The notes under the pieces are model-generated. The model saw only the letters and a program-made list of their open reading frames with translations, made no database searches and was not told the origin of the DNA. Source: Agromyces humatus (GTDB taxonomy: Bacteria; Actinomycetota; Actinomycetes; Actinomycetales; Microbacteriaceae). From it: a stretch of DNA of 64,000 nucleotides. Below are positions 1 to 8,202 of the stretch, piece after piece (the first letter of the stretch is position 1; each line of letters starts with the position of its first letter). Made by a program: the position numbers and the translations under genes. The stretch is taken from the NCBI RefSeq assembly GCF_021228295.1, contig NZ_JAJQPD010000006.1, positions 264,580-328,579 on the forward strand, in the 5' to 3' direction.

Positions 1-499
1 TCGACGGTTCGCCGAGAATGGCGAAATCGCCCTCGAACAGGTCGGGGCGGTTGCCCGCGAGCCGCCCGAGGCCGTTGAGCCCTGCGGCGACCTCTTCGTG
101 GTCGTACCACATCCATGTGAGGTCGACGATGGGTTCGGTGAGCTCGGCTGCGAGTTTCAGTTGCACGGCGACACCGGCCTTCATGTCGACGGTGCCGCGC
201 CCCCAGAGGTAGTCGACGCCGTCGACGGTCTCGAAGCGGGTCGGCAGGTTCGCGTTGATCGGCACCGTGTCGAGGTGCCCGGCGATCACGACCCGGCGGT
301 CGCGGCCGAGGTTCGTGCGCGCGACGACCGTGTCGCCGTCGCGGATGATCTCGAGATGGGATGCCCCGCCGAGTGCCGACTCGACGAGGTCGGCCAGGGT
401 CGTCTCGTCACCTGAGACGCTCGGCACGTCGCAGATCGCCCGTGTGAGCGCGACGGAGTCGGCGGACAGGTCGAGCGAGGTCGGAGTCTCGGCGGGCAT
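1..499 (-). CDS. dapE: Succinyl-diaminopimelate desuccinylase, N-terminal part
   Basis: This is the first 166 residues of DapE; the gene runs off the left edge of the window. DapE removes succinate from N-succinyl-LL-2,6-diaminopimelate in the succinylase route to lysine and peptidoglycan diaminopimelate. The M20 metallopeptidase signatures are visible: GHLDTVP (metal-binding His and catalytic Asp), GRGTVDMKAG (metal Asp) and an EE pair in YDHEEVAAG. The ATG at 499 starts MPAETPTSLDL and lies six bases after a TAGACT -10 box, so the message may be leaderless. dapD lies nearby on the other strand and dapC further along, so three steps of one pathway are clustered here. The identification is firm; the C-terminal end is not visible. 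Confidence 0.95.
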   Translation of the reverse strand, partial: MPAETPTSLDLSADSVALTRAICDVPSVSGDETTLADLVESALGGASHLEIIRDGDTVVARTNLGRDRRVVIAGHLDTVPINANLPTRFETVDGVDYLWGRGTVDMKAGVAVQLKLAAELTEPIVDLTWMWYDHEEVAAGLNGLGRLAGNRPDLFEGDFAILGEPS

Positions 500-505
500 C
501 CCCCA

Positions 506-511
506 AGTCTA
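506..511 (-). promoter_or_regulatory. -10 box of a probable leaderless dapE promoter
   Basis: TAGACT on the minus strand is followed by exactly six bases and then the dapE ATG. This geometry puts transcription start at or next to the A of the start codon. I see no clear -35 box and no separate ribosome binding site, which fits leaderless expression, a common mode in actinobacteria. Start-site mapping would be needed to confirm it. Confidence 0.5.
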
Positions 512-634
512 TGGGCGTTGATCGGGCGTGCCATGTGGCAGTCAACCCCTTCCGCCACCGACGCCGCGGCCGCACACTGGATGGGACAGATCACGTCGGC
601 ACGGCGTGATCACGTTGGCGAGGGGTTGCGGCGC

Positions 635-1819
635 ATGAGGCGCTTCGGCATCGAAGAGGAGTTCATGGTCCTCGATCGCCACCGGCTGGCTCCGGTGGCG
701 CTGGGCGAGCGCATGCTGCGCACGCTGCGCGACGGCGCGTATGGTGAGCGCGTCACGGGTGAGTTCCTGGCCGCCCAGGTCGAATACGCGACCTCGATCC
801 ACCGGCATCTGCGGCGCGCCGCCGCCGAGCTGCACGGGTTCAGAAGGGAGCTCGCCTCGATCGCGCAGGACCTCGATGTCGTCGCGGTCGGCAGCGGGAC
901 GCCGTTCGATGCGTGCGACTCGTCGACGATGGTCACCGAGAAGGAGCGCTACCGGCGCATCGCCCGCAACTTCGGCGGCCTCGTGATCGACCACCAGGTG
1001 AACGGGCTCCATGTGCACGTCGAGGTCGAAGACCGCGAAGCCGGCGTGCGTGCGCTCAACGGGGTGCGACTCTGGTTGCCGTGCCTGCTGGCCCTCACCG
1101 GGAACGCTCCGTTCTGGCGCGGTCATGACACCGGGTTCGCGAGCTGGCGCACGCTGATCCTGCGGCGACTGCCGACGATGGGATGCCCTCCGCAGTTCGC
1201 CGACGCTGAGGACTACGCCGCTCGCTCGCGTGCCCTGGTCGCGACGGGCGCCATCACCGACCTGCAGGCGCTCGGCTGGGCCGCGAGACTGTCCGAGCGG
1301 TTCCCCACGATCGAAGTGCGCGTCTTCGACGCGCAGCTGACCGCGGCGGAGTCGCTGCTGGCGGCGGTGCTCACGCGTTCCATCGTCGCGACCGTCCTCG
1401 AGACCCCACCGCTCACTCGCCTTCCGCAGGAGATCCTCGACGGCTCGCTCTGGCTGGCGGCACGCAACGGCATGGCCGCCGATCTCGCCGACCCCTTCAC
1501 GGGCGATCCCGCGACGGCGTGGTCGGTTGCCGACGCGCTCGTCGACTACATCGGCTCTGCTCTCGTCGGGCACGACGATCTCGCGTTCGTCACCGAGTCG
1601 CTCGCACGCATCCGCGCACGCGGCACCGGTGCGCAACGACAGGTCGAGGTCTTCCGGCGAGACGGGCCGATCGCATTGCGCCGGTGGTACACCGACACGC
1701 TCACCGAAGGTGGCGGCTCCACGCGGAGCGCCGCCCCGGGATCTGAGACCTTCAGGCGTGCCCGGATCGACGCCCCCACCCGGCTCGCGCCCGACGAGCA
1801 GAGCACGGTGGCCGGCTAG
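635..1819 (+). CDS. YbdK-type carboxylate-amine ligase (glutamate-cysteine ligase family 2)
   Basis: A 394-residue protein of the GCS2 family. Members such as E. coli YbdK show weak glutamate-cysteine ligase activity; the natural substrate here is unknown. The N-terminal FGIEEEF motif carries the glutamates typical of ATP-dependent carboxylate-amine ligases, and GLHVHVEV matches the metal/ATP site. The ATG at 635 is chosen because an AGGGG ribosome binding site lies nine bases upstream and the family motif then begins at residue 3; an in-frame ATG at 518 would add 39 residues with no family resemblance. It sits between dapE (divergent) and dapD (same strand). A role in lysine metabolism is not implied by sequence. 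The last ~35 residues look disordered. Confidence 0.85.
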   Translation: MRRFGIEEEFMVLDRHRLAPVALGERMLRTLRDGAYGERVTGEFLAAQVEYATSIHRHLRRAAAELHGFRRELASIAQDLDVVAVGSGTPFDACDSSTMVTEKERYRRIARNFGGLVIDHQVNGLHVHVEVEDREAGVRALNGVRLWLPCLLALTGNAPFWRGHDTGFASWRTLILRRLPTMGCPPQFADAEDYAARSRALVATGAITDLQALGWAARLSERFPTIEVRVFDAQLTAAESLLAAVLTRSIVATVLETPPLTRLPQEILDGSLWLAARNGMAADLADPFTGDPATAWSVADALVDYIGSALVGHDDLAFVTESLARIRARGTGAQRQVEVFRRDGPIALRRWYTDTLTEGGGSTRSAAPGSETFRRARIDAPTRLAPDEQSTVAG

Positions 1820-1876
1820 GCACGCGCTGCACCCACCCCAGGTGCCTCCCAGCGTCACACGCCCGAGCCGCCTCGC

Positions 1877-1882
1877 TACGCT
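1877..1882 (+). promoter_or_regulatory. -10 box of a probable leaderless dapD promoter
   Basis: TACGCT is followed by six bases and the dapD ATG, the same geometry as at dapE. No ribosome binding site is evident before the ATG. The 69-base gap after the preceding stop codon leaves room for a separate promoter. Confidence 0.45.
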
Positions 1883-1888
1883 TGAAGC

Positions 1889-2854
1889 ATGCCCGCGAAC
1901 GATGCCGCCACCGCTCCTGTCCGCACTGCCCACGGCGCCGGTCTCGCGACCGTCGCGGCCGACGGCATAGTGCTCGACGCGTGGTTCCCGAACCCCGGCC
2001 TGGTGGTCGAAAGCGGCGGCGAGGCATCCGCTCTCGCACCAGAGCATCTCGCCCTCGTAGGGTCCGACGAGCGACGCAACGTCACCGTCGAAGCCGTCGA
2101 TCTCACGATCGACCTCGACGCCGCGCCCGCGGGCACGGCCGACGCGTACCTGCGCCTGCACCTGCTGTCGCACCTCGTCGTGCGCCCGAACACGATCAAC
2201 CTCGATGGCATCTTCGCGCACCTTCCCTCGGTCGTGTGGACGAACGCAGGGCCGGTGCATCCCGACGACTTCACCCGTCTGCGGCCGGCGCTGCAGCGCG
2301 CCGGAATCCACGCCGAGGGGCTCGACAAGTTCCCGCGGCTGCTCGACTACGTCACGCCCGACCGCGTGCGCATCGCCGACGCCGCCCGAGTGCGCCTCGG
2401 CGCGCACCTCGCACCCGGCACGACCGTCATGCACGAGGGCTTCGTGAACTTCAACGCCGGCACCCTCGGCACCTCGATGGTCGAGGGGCGCATCTCGCAG
2501 GGCGTCGTCGTGGGCGACGGCAGCGACATCGGCGGCGGCGCGTCGATCATGGGCACGCTCTCGGGCGGCGGCACCCAGCGCATCGAGATCGGCGAGCGCG
2601 CGCTGCTCGGCGCGAACTCGGGCATCGGCATCTCGATCGGCGACGACTCGGTCGTCGAGGCGGGCCTCTACGTCACCGCCGGCACCAAGATCGTGCTGCT
2701 CGGCGGCAAGGGCGAACGGCCGAGCACCGTCAAGGCCGTCGTGCTCTCCGGGGTGCCGAACCTGTTGTTCCGGCGCAACTCGCTGAACGGCCAGGTCGAG
2801 GCGTTGTCGCGCTCGGGCGAAGGCGTGACCCTGAACGCCGCGCTGCACGCCTGA
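1889..2854 (+). CDS. dapD: Tetrahydrodipicolinate N-succinyltransferase
   Basis: DapD transfers succinate from succinyl-CoA to tetrahydrodipicolinate, the committing step of the succinylase branch of diaminopimelate synthesis. The 321-residue length and sequence fit the long actinobacterial DapD group: a mixed N-terminal domain followed, from about residue 180, by a left-handed beta-helix of hexapeptide repeats (VMHEGFVNFNAGTLGTSMVEG, GDGSDIGGGASIMG, GERALLGANSGIGIS). The ATG is supported by the -10-like box six bases upstream and by the family N-terminus. Its partners are dapE just to the left and dapC at about 10 kb. Repeat sequence begins six bases after the stop codon. Confidence 0.95.
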   Translation: MPANDAATAPVRTAHGAGLATVAADGIVLDAWFPNPGLVVESGGEASALAPEHLALVGSDERRNVTVEAVDLTIDLDAAPAGTADAYLRLHLLSHLVVRPNTINLDGIFAHLPSVVWTNAGPVHPDDFTRLRPALQRAGIHAEGLDKFPRLLDYVTPDRVRIADAARVRLGAHLAPGTTVMHEGFVNFNAGTLGTSMVEGRISQGVVVGDGSDIGGGASIMGTLSGGGTQRIEIGERALLGANSGIGISIGDDSVVEAGLYVTAGTKIVLLGGKGERPSTVKAVVLSGVPNLLFRRNSLNGQVEALSRSGEGVTLNAALHA

Positions 2855-2859
2855 GCACA

Positions 2860-2922
2860 GGTCTCGATACGGCGCTGGCGCGCCGACTCGACCGGCGGCG
2901 CTGGCGCGCCCACTCGACCGAC
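2860..2922. repeat. Interspersed palindromic element, copy in dapD/acylase gap
   Basis: The segment begins GGTCTCGATAC and ends CTCGACCGAC, the same termini as elements in nadA and at the right end of the window (in the other orientation there: GTCGGTCGAG to GTATCGAGACC). Inside, a 23-base unit starting GGCGCTGGCGCGCC occurs twice (2871 and 2897) with one difference. It follows dapD directly and could fold in the RNA, but there is no T-tract, so a terminator role is unproven. Confidence 0.75.
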
Positions 2923-2983
2923 GGGAGTCCCGCCATTCCTCGGATACAGTGGTGCTTCCGATCACGCAGCACGAAGGAGTGAC

Positions 2984-5581
2984 GTGGGTACCGACGCACC
3001 CAGAACCAGCAGGCATCGAGGGCTCAGCTTCCTGATCGGCCTGCTCGTCACCGTGCTCGTGCTCGCCGCGGTCGCCGCGGGCGTCGGGTGGTGGACCGTG
3101 CAGCGCTCGTTCCCCACGACGAGCGGCCGCGTGGACGTGCCGGGCCTCACCGCGTCGGTGACCGTGTACCGCGACGACGCGGGCATTCCGCAGCTCGTCG
3201 CCGAGACCGACCACGACCTCTTCTTCGCGCAGGGCTACGTGCACGCGCAAGACCGCTTCTGGGAGATGGACTTCCGCCGCCATGTCACCGCAGGCCGACT
3301 CGCCGAGCTGTTCGGCGAGTCGCAGGTCGGCACCGACGCCTTCATCCGCACCCTCGACTGGCGCGGCATCGCCGAGCGCGAATACGAACTGCTCGACCCC
3401 GCATCGAAGTCCTACTACGACGCCTACGCCGACGGCGTCAACGCGTACCTCGACGAACGCGGCGGCGCCGACCTCTCGCTCGAGTACGCCGTGCTCGCAC
3501 TGCAGAATCCCGGCTACTCCCCCGAGCCGTGGTCGGCGATCGACTCGATCGCGTGGCTCAAGGCCATGGCCTGGGACCTGCGCTCGAACCTCGGTGACGA
3601 GATCGATCGTGCCCTGCTCGCCACGACGCTGACGCCCGAAGAGGTCGACTTCCTGCATCCCGAGTTCGCGTGGGGCGAGGTGCCCACGATCGTCGGCGGG
3701 CCGCTCGCCGCGGCTCCCGCCGCGACGTCGATCACGCCGCTCGGGGCCGCAGGGTCCGAGCCGGCCGCCGACCCGCTCGACGCCGACGCGGGCGAGGAGG
3801 CGGATGACCCACCCGCCGGCATCGGCGACGCCCTCACCTCCCTCAGCGCGGCGATCGACGGGTTGCCCGAACTGCTCGGTCCCGAGGGTGGCGATCTCGG
3901 CTCGAACTCGTGGGTGATCTCCGGTGCGCTCACCGAGTCCGGCCAGCCGCTGCTCGCGAACGACCCGCACCTCGGGCCGGCCATGCCCTCGATCTGGACG
4001 CAGATGGGCCTGCACTGCGCCGAGGTGCGCGACGACTGCGCCTTCGACGTCTCGGGCTACACATTCTCGGGGCTGCCCGGCGTCATCATCGGCCACAACG
4101 ACCGCATCGCCTGGGGGTTCACGAACCTCGGCCCCGACGTCGCCGACCTGTTCATCGAACGCGTCGATGGCGACACCTACGAGCTCGACGGCGCACAGGT
4201 GCCGCTCACCACCCGCGAAGAGACCATCGAGGTGGCGGGCGGCGAGCCCGTCACGATCACGGTTCGCTCGACTGCACGCGGCCCGATCGTCACCGACATC
4301 AGCGACGACTTCGGCGACGTCGCAGCCGACTACCCCGCGGCATCCGGTTCGCCCGACGGAGACTACGAGGTGTCGCTGCAGTGGACCGCGCTCACGGCAG
4401 GCACGACGCCGCAGGCGGTCTTCGCGATGAACCGGGCGCGCGACTGGAACGGGTTCCGCGCCGCGGCCGAGCTCTTCGACGTGCCCTCGCAGAATCTCAT
4501 CTACGCCGACGACTCCGGAAACATCGGGTACCAGGCGCCCGGTGACATCCCCGTGCGCCTGTCGGGCGATGGCACGGTGCCCCTGCCCGGGTGGACGAGC
4601 GCGAACGGATGGTCGGACAGCATCGCATTCGACGACCTGCCCTCGGTGCTGAATCCCGCCGCCGGCTACATCGTGACCGCGAACAACCCGGCCGCCGGCC
4701 CCGACGGCCCGCTGCTCACCGAGGACTGGGACCACGGCTACCGCGCCGTGGGCATCGACCGGCTCATCCGCGAGCGCCTCGCCGACGGCGGCAAACTGTC
4801 CGCCGACGACCTCGCCGAGATGCAGCTCGACACCGCCGACGCGAACGCGTCGACCTTCCTGCCGCTGATCGGCGAGCTCGACCTCGACGGCGACGCCGCC
4901 CGCGGCGCCGCCCTGCTCGACGGCTGGAACGGCCGCGCCGACGTCGAGAGCGCCGAGGCGGCCTACTTCGCCGTCTTCTGGCGCACCCTGCTCGACGACA
5001 TGTTCGCGTCGCTGCCCGAACCCACCCGACCCCAGGGCGGCGACCGCTGGTACAAGGTCGTCGGCACACTGCTCGGCGAACCCGATTCGAAGTGGTGGAG
5101 CAGCAGCACGGGCGACACGGGCCGCGACGCCGTGATCGCCGGGGCGCTCGCCGCCGCGTGGACCGAGGCGTCCGCCCTCATGGGTGACAACCCCGACGGC
5201 TGGCGCTGGGGCGAGTTGCACACGCTGACCCTCACCAACGCGAGCTTCGGCGAGTCGGGCATCGGGCCGATCGAGTGGCTCTTCAACCGCGGACCCTACG
5301 AACTCGGCGGCGGCTCGTCGATCGTCAACGCGATCGGGTGGGACGCGACGCTCGGCTACGGCGTCGACTGGGTGCCGTCGATGCGCATGATCGTCGACCT
5401 CGACGACCTCGACGAATCACGCTGGATCAACCTCACCGGGGCGTCGGGTCACGCATTCAACCCTCACTACGACGACCAGGCGCCGTTGTGGCAGCGCGGC
5501 GAGCTGCGCCCGTGGCCGTTCACCATCAATGCCGTGCAGGATGCCGCGAATGACACCCTGCAGCTGCGCCCTGTCGGCTGA
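2984..5581 (+). CDS. Membrane-anchored penicillin acylase family Ntn-hydrolase
   Basis: An 865-residue amide hydrolase of the penicillin G acylase/acyl-homoserine-lactone acylase family. Family members self-cleave into alpha and beta chains, and the new N-terminal serine of the beta chain is the nucleophile. Here that serine is Ser307 in DLGSNSWV, preceded by the expected glycine. Residues 13-38 form one strong hydrophobic helix after a basic start (uncleaved anchor or signal), so the enzyme works outside the cell or at the outer membrane face. GTG at 2984 has GAAGGAG five bases upstream; TACAGT at 2945-2950 is a possible -10 box. Substrate cannot be told from sequence: beta-lactam, acyl-homoserine lactone or peptide-like amides are all possible. 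It stands alone between dapD and the Lrp gene. Confidence 0.9.
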   Translation: MGTDAPRTSRHRGLSFLIGLLVTVLVLAAVAAGVGWWTVQRSFPTTSGRVDVPGLTASVTVYRDDAGIPQLVAETDHDLFFAQGYVHAQDRFWEMDFRRHVTAGRLAELFGESQVGTDAFIRTLDWRGIAEREYELLDPASKSYYDAYADGVNAYLDERGGADLSLEYAVLALQNPGYSPEPWSAIDSIAWLKAMAWDLRSNLGDEIDRALLATTLTPEEVDFLHPEFAWGEVPTIVGGPLAAAPAATSITPLGAAGSEPAADPLDADAGEEADDPPAGIGDALTSLSAAIDGLPELLGPEGGDLGSNSWVISGALTESGQPLLANDPHLGPAMPSIWTQMGLHCAEVRDDCAFDVSGYTFSGLPGVIIGHNDRIAWGFTNLGPDVADLFIERVDGDTYELDGAQVPLTTREETIEVAGGEPVTITVRSTARGPIVTDISDDFGDVAADYPAASGSPDGDYEVSLQWTALTAGTTPQAVFAMNRARDWNGFRAAAELFDVPSQNLIYADDSGNIGYQAPGDIPVRLSGDGTVPLPGWTSANGWSDSIAFDDLPSVLNPAAGYIVTANNPAAGPDGPLLTEDWDHGYRAVGIDRLIRERLADGGKLSADDLAEMQLDTADANASTFLPLIGELDLDGDAARGAALLDGWNGRADVESAEAAYFAVFWRTLLDDMFASLPEPTRPQGGDRWYKVVGTLLGEPDSKWWSSSTGDTGRDAVIAGALAAAWTEASALMGDNPDGWRWGELHTLTLTNASFGESGIGPIEWLFNRGPYELGGGSSIVNAIGWDATLGYGVDWVPSMRMIVDLDDLDESRWINLTGASGHAFNPHYDDQAPLWQRGELRPWPFTINAVQDAANDTLQLRPVG

Positions 5582-5627
5582 CGGCCGGCTGACCGCCTGC
5601 GACCGCCGACTCACCGCGGGCTGACGA

Positions 5628-6059
5628 CTACCGGAGCACCGAGCTCAGCAGCAGGCTCGTCTCGCTGTTCACGACGCCGTCGATCGACCGGATGCGCCCG
5701 AGCACACGGTCGAACTCGGCGAGGTTCTCGGTGCGCAGCTCGGCCACGAGGTCCCACCCGCCATTCGTCGTGTGCAGCGCGATCACCTCGGGCATGCCGC
5801 GCAGCCCGAAGATGACGTCGTCGGTCGTGCGCCCTTCGACCTCGATGAGCGAGATCGCGTGGATGGCGAGCGGTTCGAGCTCGTCGCGTACGCGCACCGA
5901 GAATCCGACGATGATTCCGGATGCCACGAGCCGATCGATGCGGCTGTTCACGGTCGCCCGTGCCACGCCGAGGGTGCGTGCGAGGCTCGCCACCGGCGCT
6001 CGCCCGTCTTCGCGCAACGCGGCGAGCAGCCGCCGGTCGAGATCGTCGAGCACTGTCAT
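5628..6059 (-). CDS. Lrp/AsnC family transcriptional regulator
   Basis: A 143-residue regulator: N-terminal winged helix-turn-helix (residues 1-55, LDDLDRRLLAALREDGRAP then a recognition helix with RATVNSRIDRL) and C-terminal AsnC ligand domain (about 65-140) that binds amino acids and drives oligomerisation. The ATG giving MTVLDDLDRR is chosen because this is the canonical family start; upstream in-frame codons would add 19 unrelated residues. It is divergent from ornithine cyclodeaminase 122 bases away, so by the usual logic of this family it probably controls that gene and ctlX in response to an amino acid such as ornithine or arginine. That regulatory link is inferred. Confidence 0.92.
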   Translation of the reverse strand: MTVLDDLDRRLLAALREDGRAPVASLARTLGVARATVNSRIDRLVASGIIVGFSVRVRDELEPLAIHAISLIEVEGRTTDDVIFGLRGMPEVIALHTTNGGWDLVAELRTENLAEFDRVLGRIRSIDGVVNSETSLLLSSVLR

Positions 6060-6126
6060 GCACAGATCGTACAGCTGCTCTTTACGTTCTGCGCAGCTTC
6101 GCGACGATTCGTGCACGCTTCTGGCG

Positions 6127-6156
6127 TTGCCGTTGCATATCGCCGAAATCTAGGCT
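6127..6156 (+). promoter_or_regulatory. Likely ocd-ctlX promoter in the divergent gap
   Basis: TTGCCG (6127-6132) and TAGGCT (6151-6156) are separated by 18 bases and lie 24 bases before the ocd start. The Lrp gene is read from the opposite side of this gap, so a regulator site here could control both directions. No clear Lrp palindrome can be assigned by eye. Confidence 0.45.
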
Positions 6157-6180
6157 CGATGCACGACCGAGAGGACCGCA

Positions 6181-7209
6181 ATGACGAGTTTCGTCGATGT
6201 ACGCAGCATGGCCGCCTGGGTGGCGAGCTCGGGGCCCGAGCAGGTGATCGCCGGCCTGGTCGACGAGCTCGACCGCGACTTCCGGCGCTGGGAGTCGTTC
6301 GACAAGGCGCCTCGGGTCGCGAGCCACACGCCGTTCGGCGTCATCGAGCTCATGCCCACGAGCGACCACGAGACCTACGGCTTCAAGTACGTCAACGGAC
6401 ACCCGTCGAACCCGGCACGCGGCTACCAGACGGTGACCGCGTTCGGCGTCCTCGCCGACGTGCACAACGGCTACCCGAACTTCCTCGCCGAGATGACGAT
6501 CCTCACGGCACTGCGCACCGCGGCCACGTCGGCGCTCGCCGCCCGCGCACTCGCCCGCCCCGACTCGCGGGTGATGGCGATGATCGGCGCAGGAAGCCAG
6601 GCCGAGTTCCAGGCCCTCGCCTTCCGCACGACGCTCGGCATCGAGCGACTGCGCGTCTACGACGTCGACCCCGATGCCGTCGCGAAGCTCGCCCGCAACC
6701 TGCTGCCCCTCGGCTTCACGATCGAGGTCGCCGGCAGCGTCGCCGAAGCCCTCGACGGCGCCGACGTGGTCACCACGTGCACCGCCGACAAGGCCCGTGC
6801 CACGGTCATTCCCGACGAGCTCGTGCGGCCCGGAATGCACCTCAACGCGATCGGCGGCGACTGCCCCGGCAAGACCGAACTCGACGCCGCGATCCTCGAC
6901 CGCAGCGCGGTGTTCGTCGAGTACACCCCGCAGACCCGCATCGAGGGCGAGATCCAGCAGCGAGGCGACGACTTCGCGGTCACCGAACTCTGGGAGGTGC
7001 TCACCGAGCGGGCCCCTGGCCGCACCGGCGACGAACAGGTGACCGTGTTCGACTCGGTCGGCTTCGCGATCGAGGACTTCTCGGCCCTGCGCTACGTGCG
7101 CGACCGCGTGGTGGGCACAGGATACGCGCAGGAGATCGATCTCGTGGCCGACCCAGACGACCCGAAGGACCTCTTCGGGCTCGTCGGCGCGTTCTCGCCG
7201 GTGGGCTGA
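6181..7209 (+). CDS. Ornithine cyclodeaminase
   Basis: A 342-residue member of the ornithine cyclodeaminase/mu-crystallin family, which converts L-ornithine to L-proline and ammonia with bound NAD(+). The N-terminal substrate domain is followed by a Rossmann domain with MIGAGSQAEFQALAF at about residues 138-152 and an acidic strand end DVDPDA. GAGAGG six bases before the ATG supports the start. The next gene begins three bases after its stop and encodes a CtlX-type guanidino hydrolase, which suggests a short arginine/citrulline to ornithine to proline route under the divergent Lrp regulator. Some relatives act on other amino acids, so the exact substrate is a family-level call. Confidence 0.88.
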   Translation: MTSFVDVRSMAAWVASSGPEQVIAGLVDELDRDFRRWESFDKAPRVASHTPFGVIELMPTSDHETYGFKYVNGHPSNPARGYQTVTAFGVLADVHNGYPNFLAEMTILTALRTAATSALAARALARPDSRVMAMIGAGSQAEFQALAFRTTLGIERLRVYDVDPDAVAKLARNLLPLGFTIEVAGSVAEALDGADVVTTCTADKARATVIPDELVRPGMHLNAIGGDCPGKTELDAAILDRSAVFVEYTPQTRIEGEIQQRGDDFAVTELWEVLTERAPGRTGDEQVTVFDSVGFAIEDFSALRYVRDRVVGTGYAQEIDLVADPDDPKDLFGLVGAFSPVG

Positions 7210-7212
7210 GCC

Positions 7213-8202
7213 ATGTCGGTCCAGGCACCGTCGGCGGTCGTCATGGTGCGGCCGCACCGCTTCCGCCCGAACGAGGCGACGCTGGCCGACAACGGCTTCC
7301 AGACCGACGCCGAAGGCCTCGACCTCGCCCGAGTCGCGGCATCCGCCTTCGACGAGGTCTCCCGCGCCGCCGACGCGCTCGACGCGGCCGGCGTCACCGT
7401 GCACCTCTTCGACGACGAGCGCGACGACCGGCCCGACAGCGTCTTCCCCAACAACTGGATCTCGACGCACTCGGGCGGCCACGTCGCCCTCTACCCGATG
7501 TTCACGCCGAATCGGCGGCTCGAGCGACGCGGCGACATCGTCGAGTTCCTGAAGGCGCAGTACCGGGTGCAGGACGTCATCGACTACTCGGGGCTCGAAT
7601 ACGACGACGTGTTCCTCGAGGGCACCGGCGCCATGGTGCTCGATCATGAGTACCGCATCGCGTACGCGACGCGGTCGAACCGCGCCGACCCGTTGGCCCT
7701 CGAACGGTTCTGCACCAACTTCGGGTACGAACCGATGGTGTTCGACGCGTCCGACGCTCGAAGCATCCCGATCTACCACACCAACGTCATGATGGCCGTG
7801 GCCACCGAGTTCGCCCTGGTCTGCCTCGACGCGATCGCATCACCCGTGCGCCGCATCGAAGTCGCCGACCGGCTCGCCGGTCGCGGACGTCGCGCGGTCA
7901 TCGCACTCACGACCTCGCAACTCGACGAGTTCTGCGGCAACACCGTCGAGCTCGAGGCGCGCGACGGTCGCGTGCTGGCGCTCTCACGCCGCGCTCACGA
8001 TGCGCTCACCGCAGATCAGCGCGCCCTCATCGAACGCAGTGCACGACTGCTGCCGCTCGACGTGCCGACGATCGAGCTCGCGGGCGGCTCGGTTCGATGC
8101 ATGCTCGCCGGAGTGCATCTCGACCCGCGACCGCAGCGGGCACCGGAACACGAGAGGTCGATGGCCGGCCGTGAGGCCGCGCCCGTTCAGATGCCGGGGT
8201 AG
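7213..8202 (+). CDS. ctlX: CtlX-like citrulline/arginine deiminase-superfamily hydrolase
   Basis: A 329-residue protein of the guanidino-group modifying superfamily, closest in character to CtlX (citrulline utilisation hydrolase). Recognisable blocks are VRPHRFRPNEAT at the start, PNNWISTHSGGH with the family Asn-Asn-Trp, LEGTGAMVLDHE containing the acidic residues, and YHTNVMM with the catalytic histidine region; the C-terminal catalytic Cys lies in GGSVRCML. It is three bases downstream of ocd and probably cotranscribed, supplying ornithine or related substrates. Its last 16 bases overlap the convergent gltA gene. Substrate (citrulline or arginine) is inferred from the family and the neighbour. 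Confidence 0.82.
   Translation: MSVQAPSAVVMVRPHRFRPNEATLADNGFQTDAEGLDLARVAASAFDEVSRAADALDAAGVTVHLFDDERDDRPDSVFPNNWISTHSGGHVALYPMFTPNRRLERRGDIVEFLKAQYRVQDVIDYSGLEYDDVFLEGTGAMVLDHEYRIAYATRSNRADPLALERFCTNFGYEPMVFDASDARSIPIYHTNVMMAVATEFALVCLDAIASPVRRIEVADRLAGRGRRAVIALTTSQLDEFCGNTVELEARDGRVLALSRRAHDALTADQRALIERSARLLPLDVPTIELAGGSVRCMLAGVHLDPRPQRAPEHERSMAGREAAPVQMPG

Noticed and set aside
542..5221. A 1559-codon open frame on the minus strand
   Set aside because: It lies antisense to ybdK, dapD and the acylase gene, is Arg/Ala/Gly-rich and shows no domain; it results from strong third-position GC bias.
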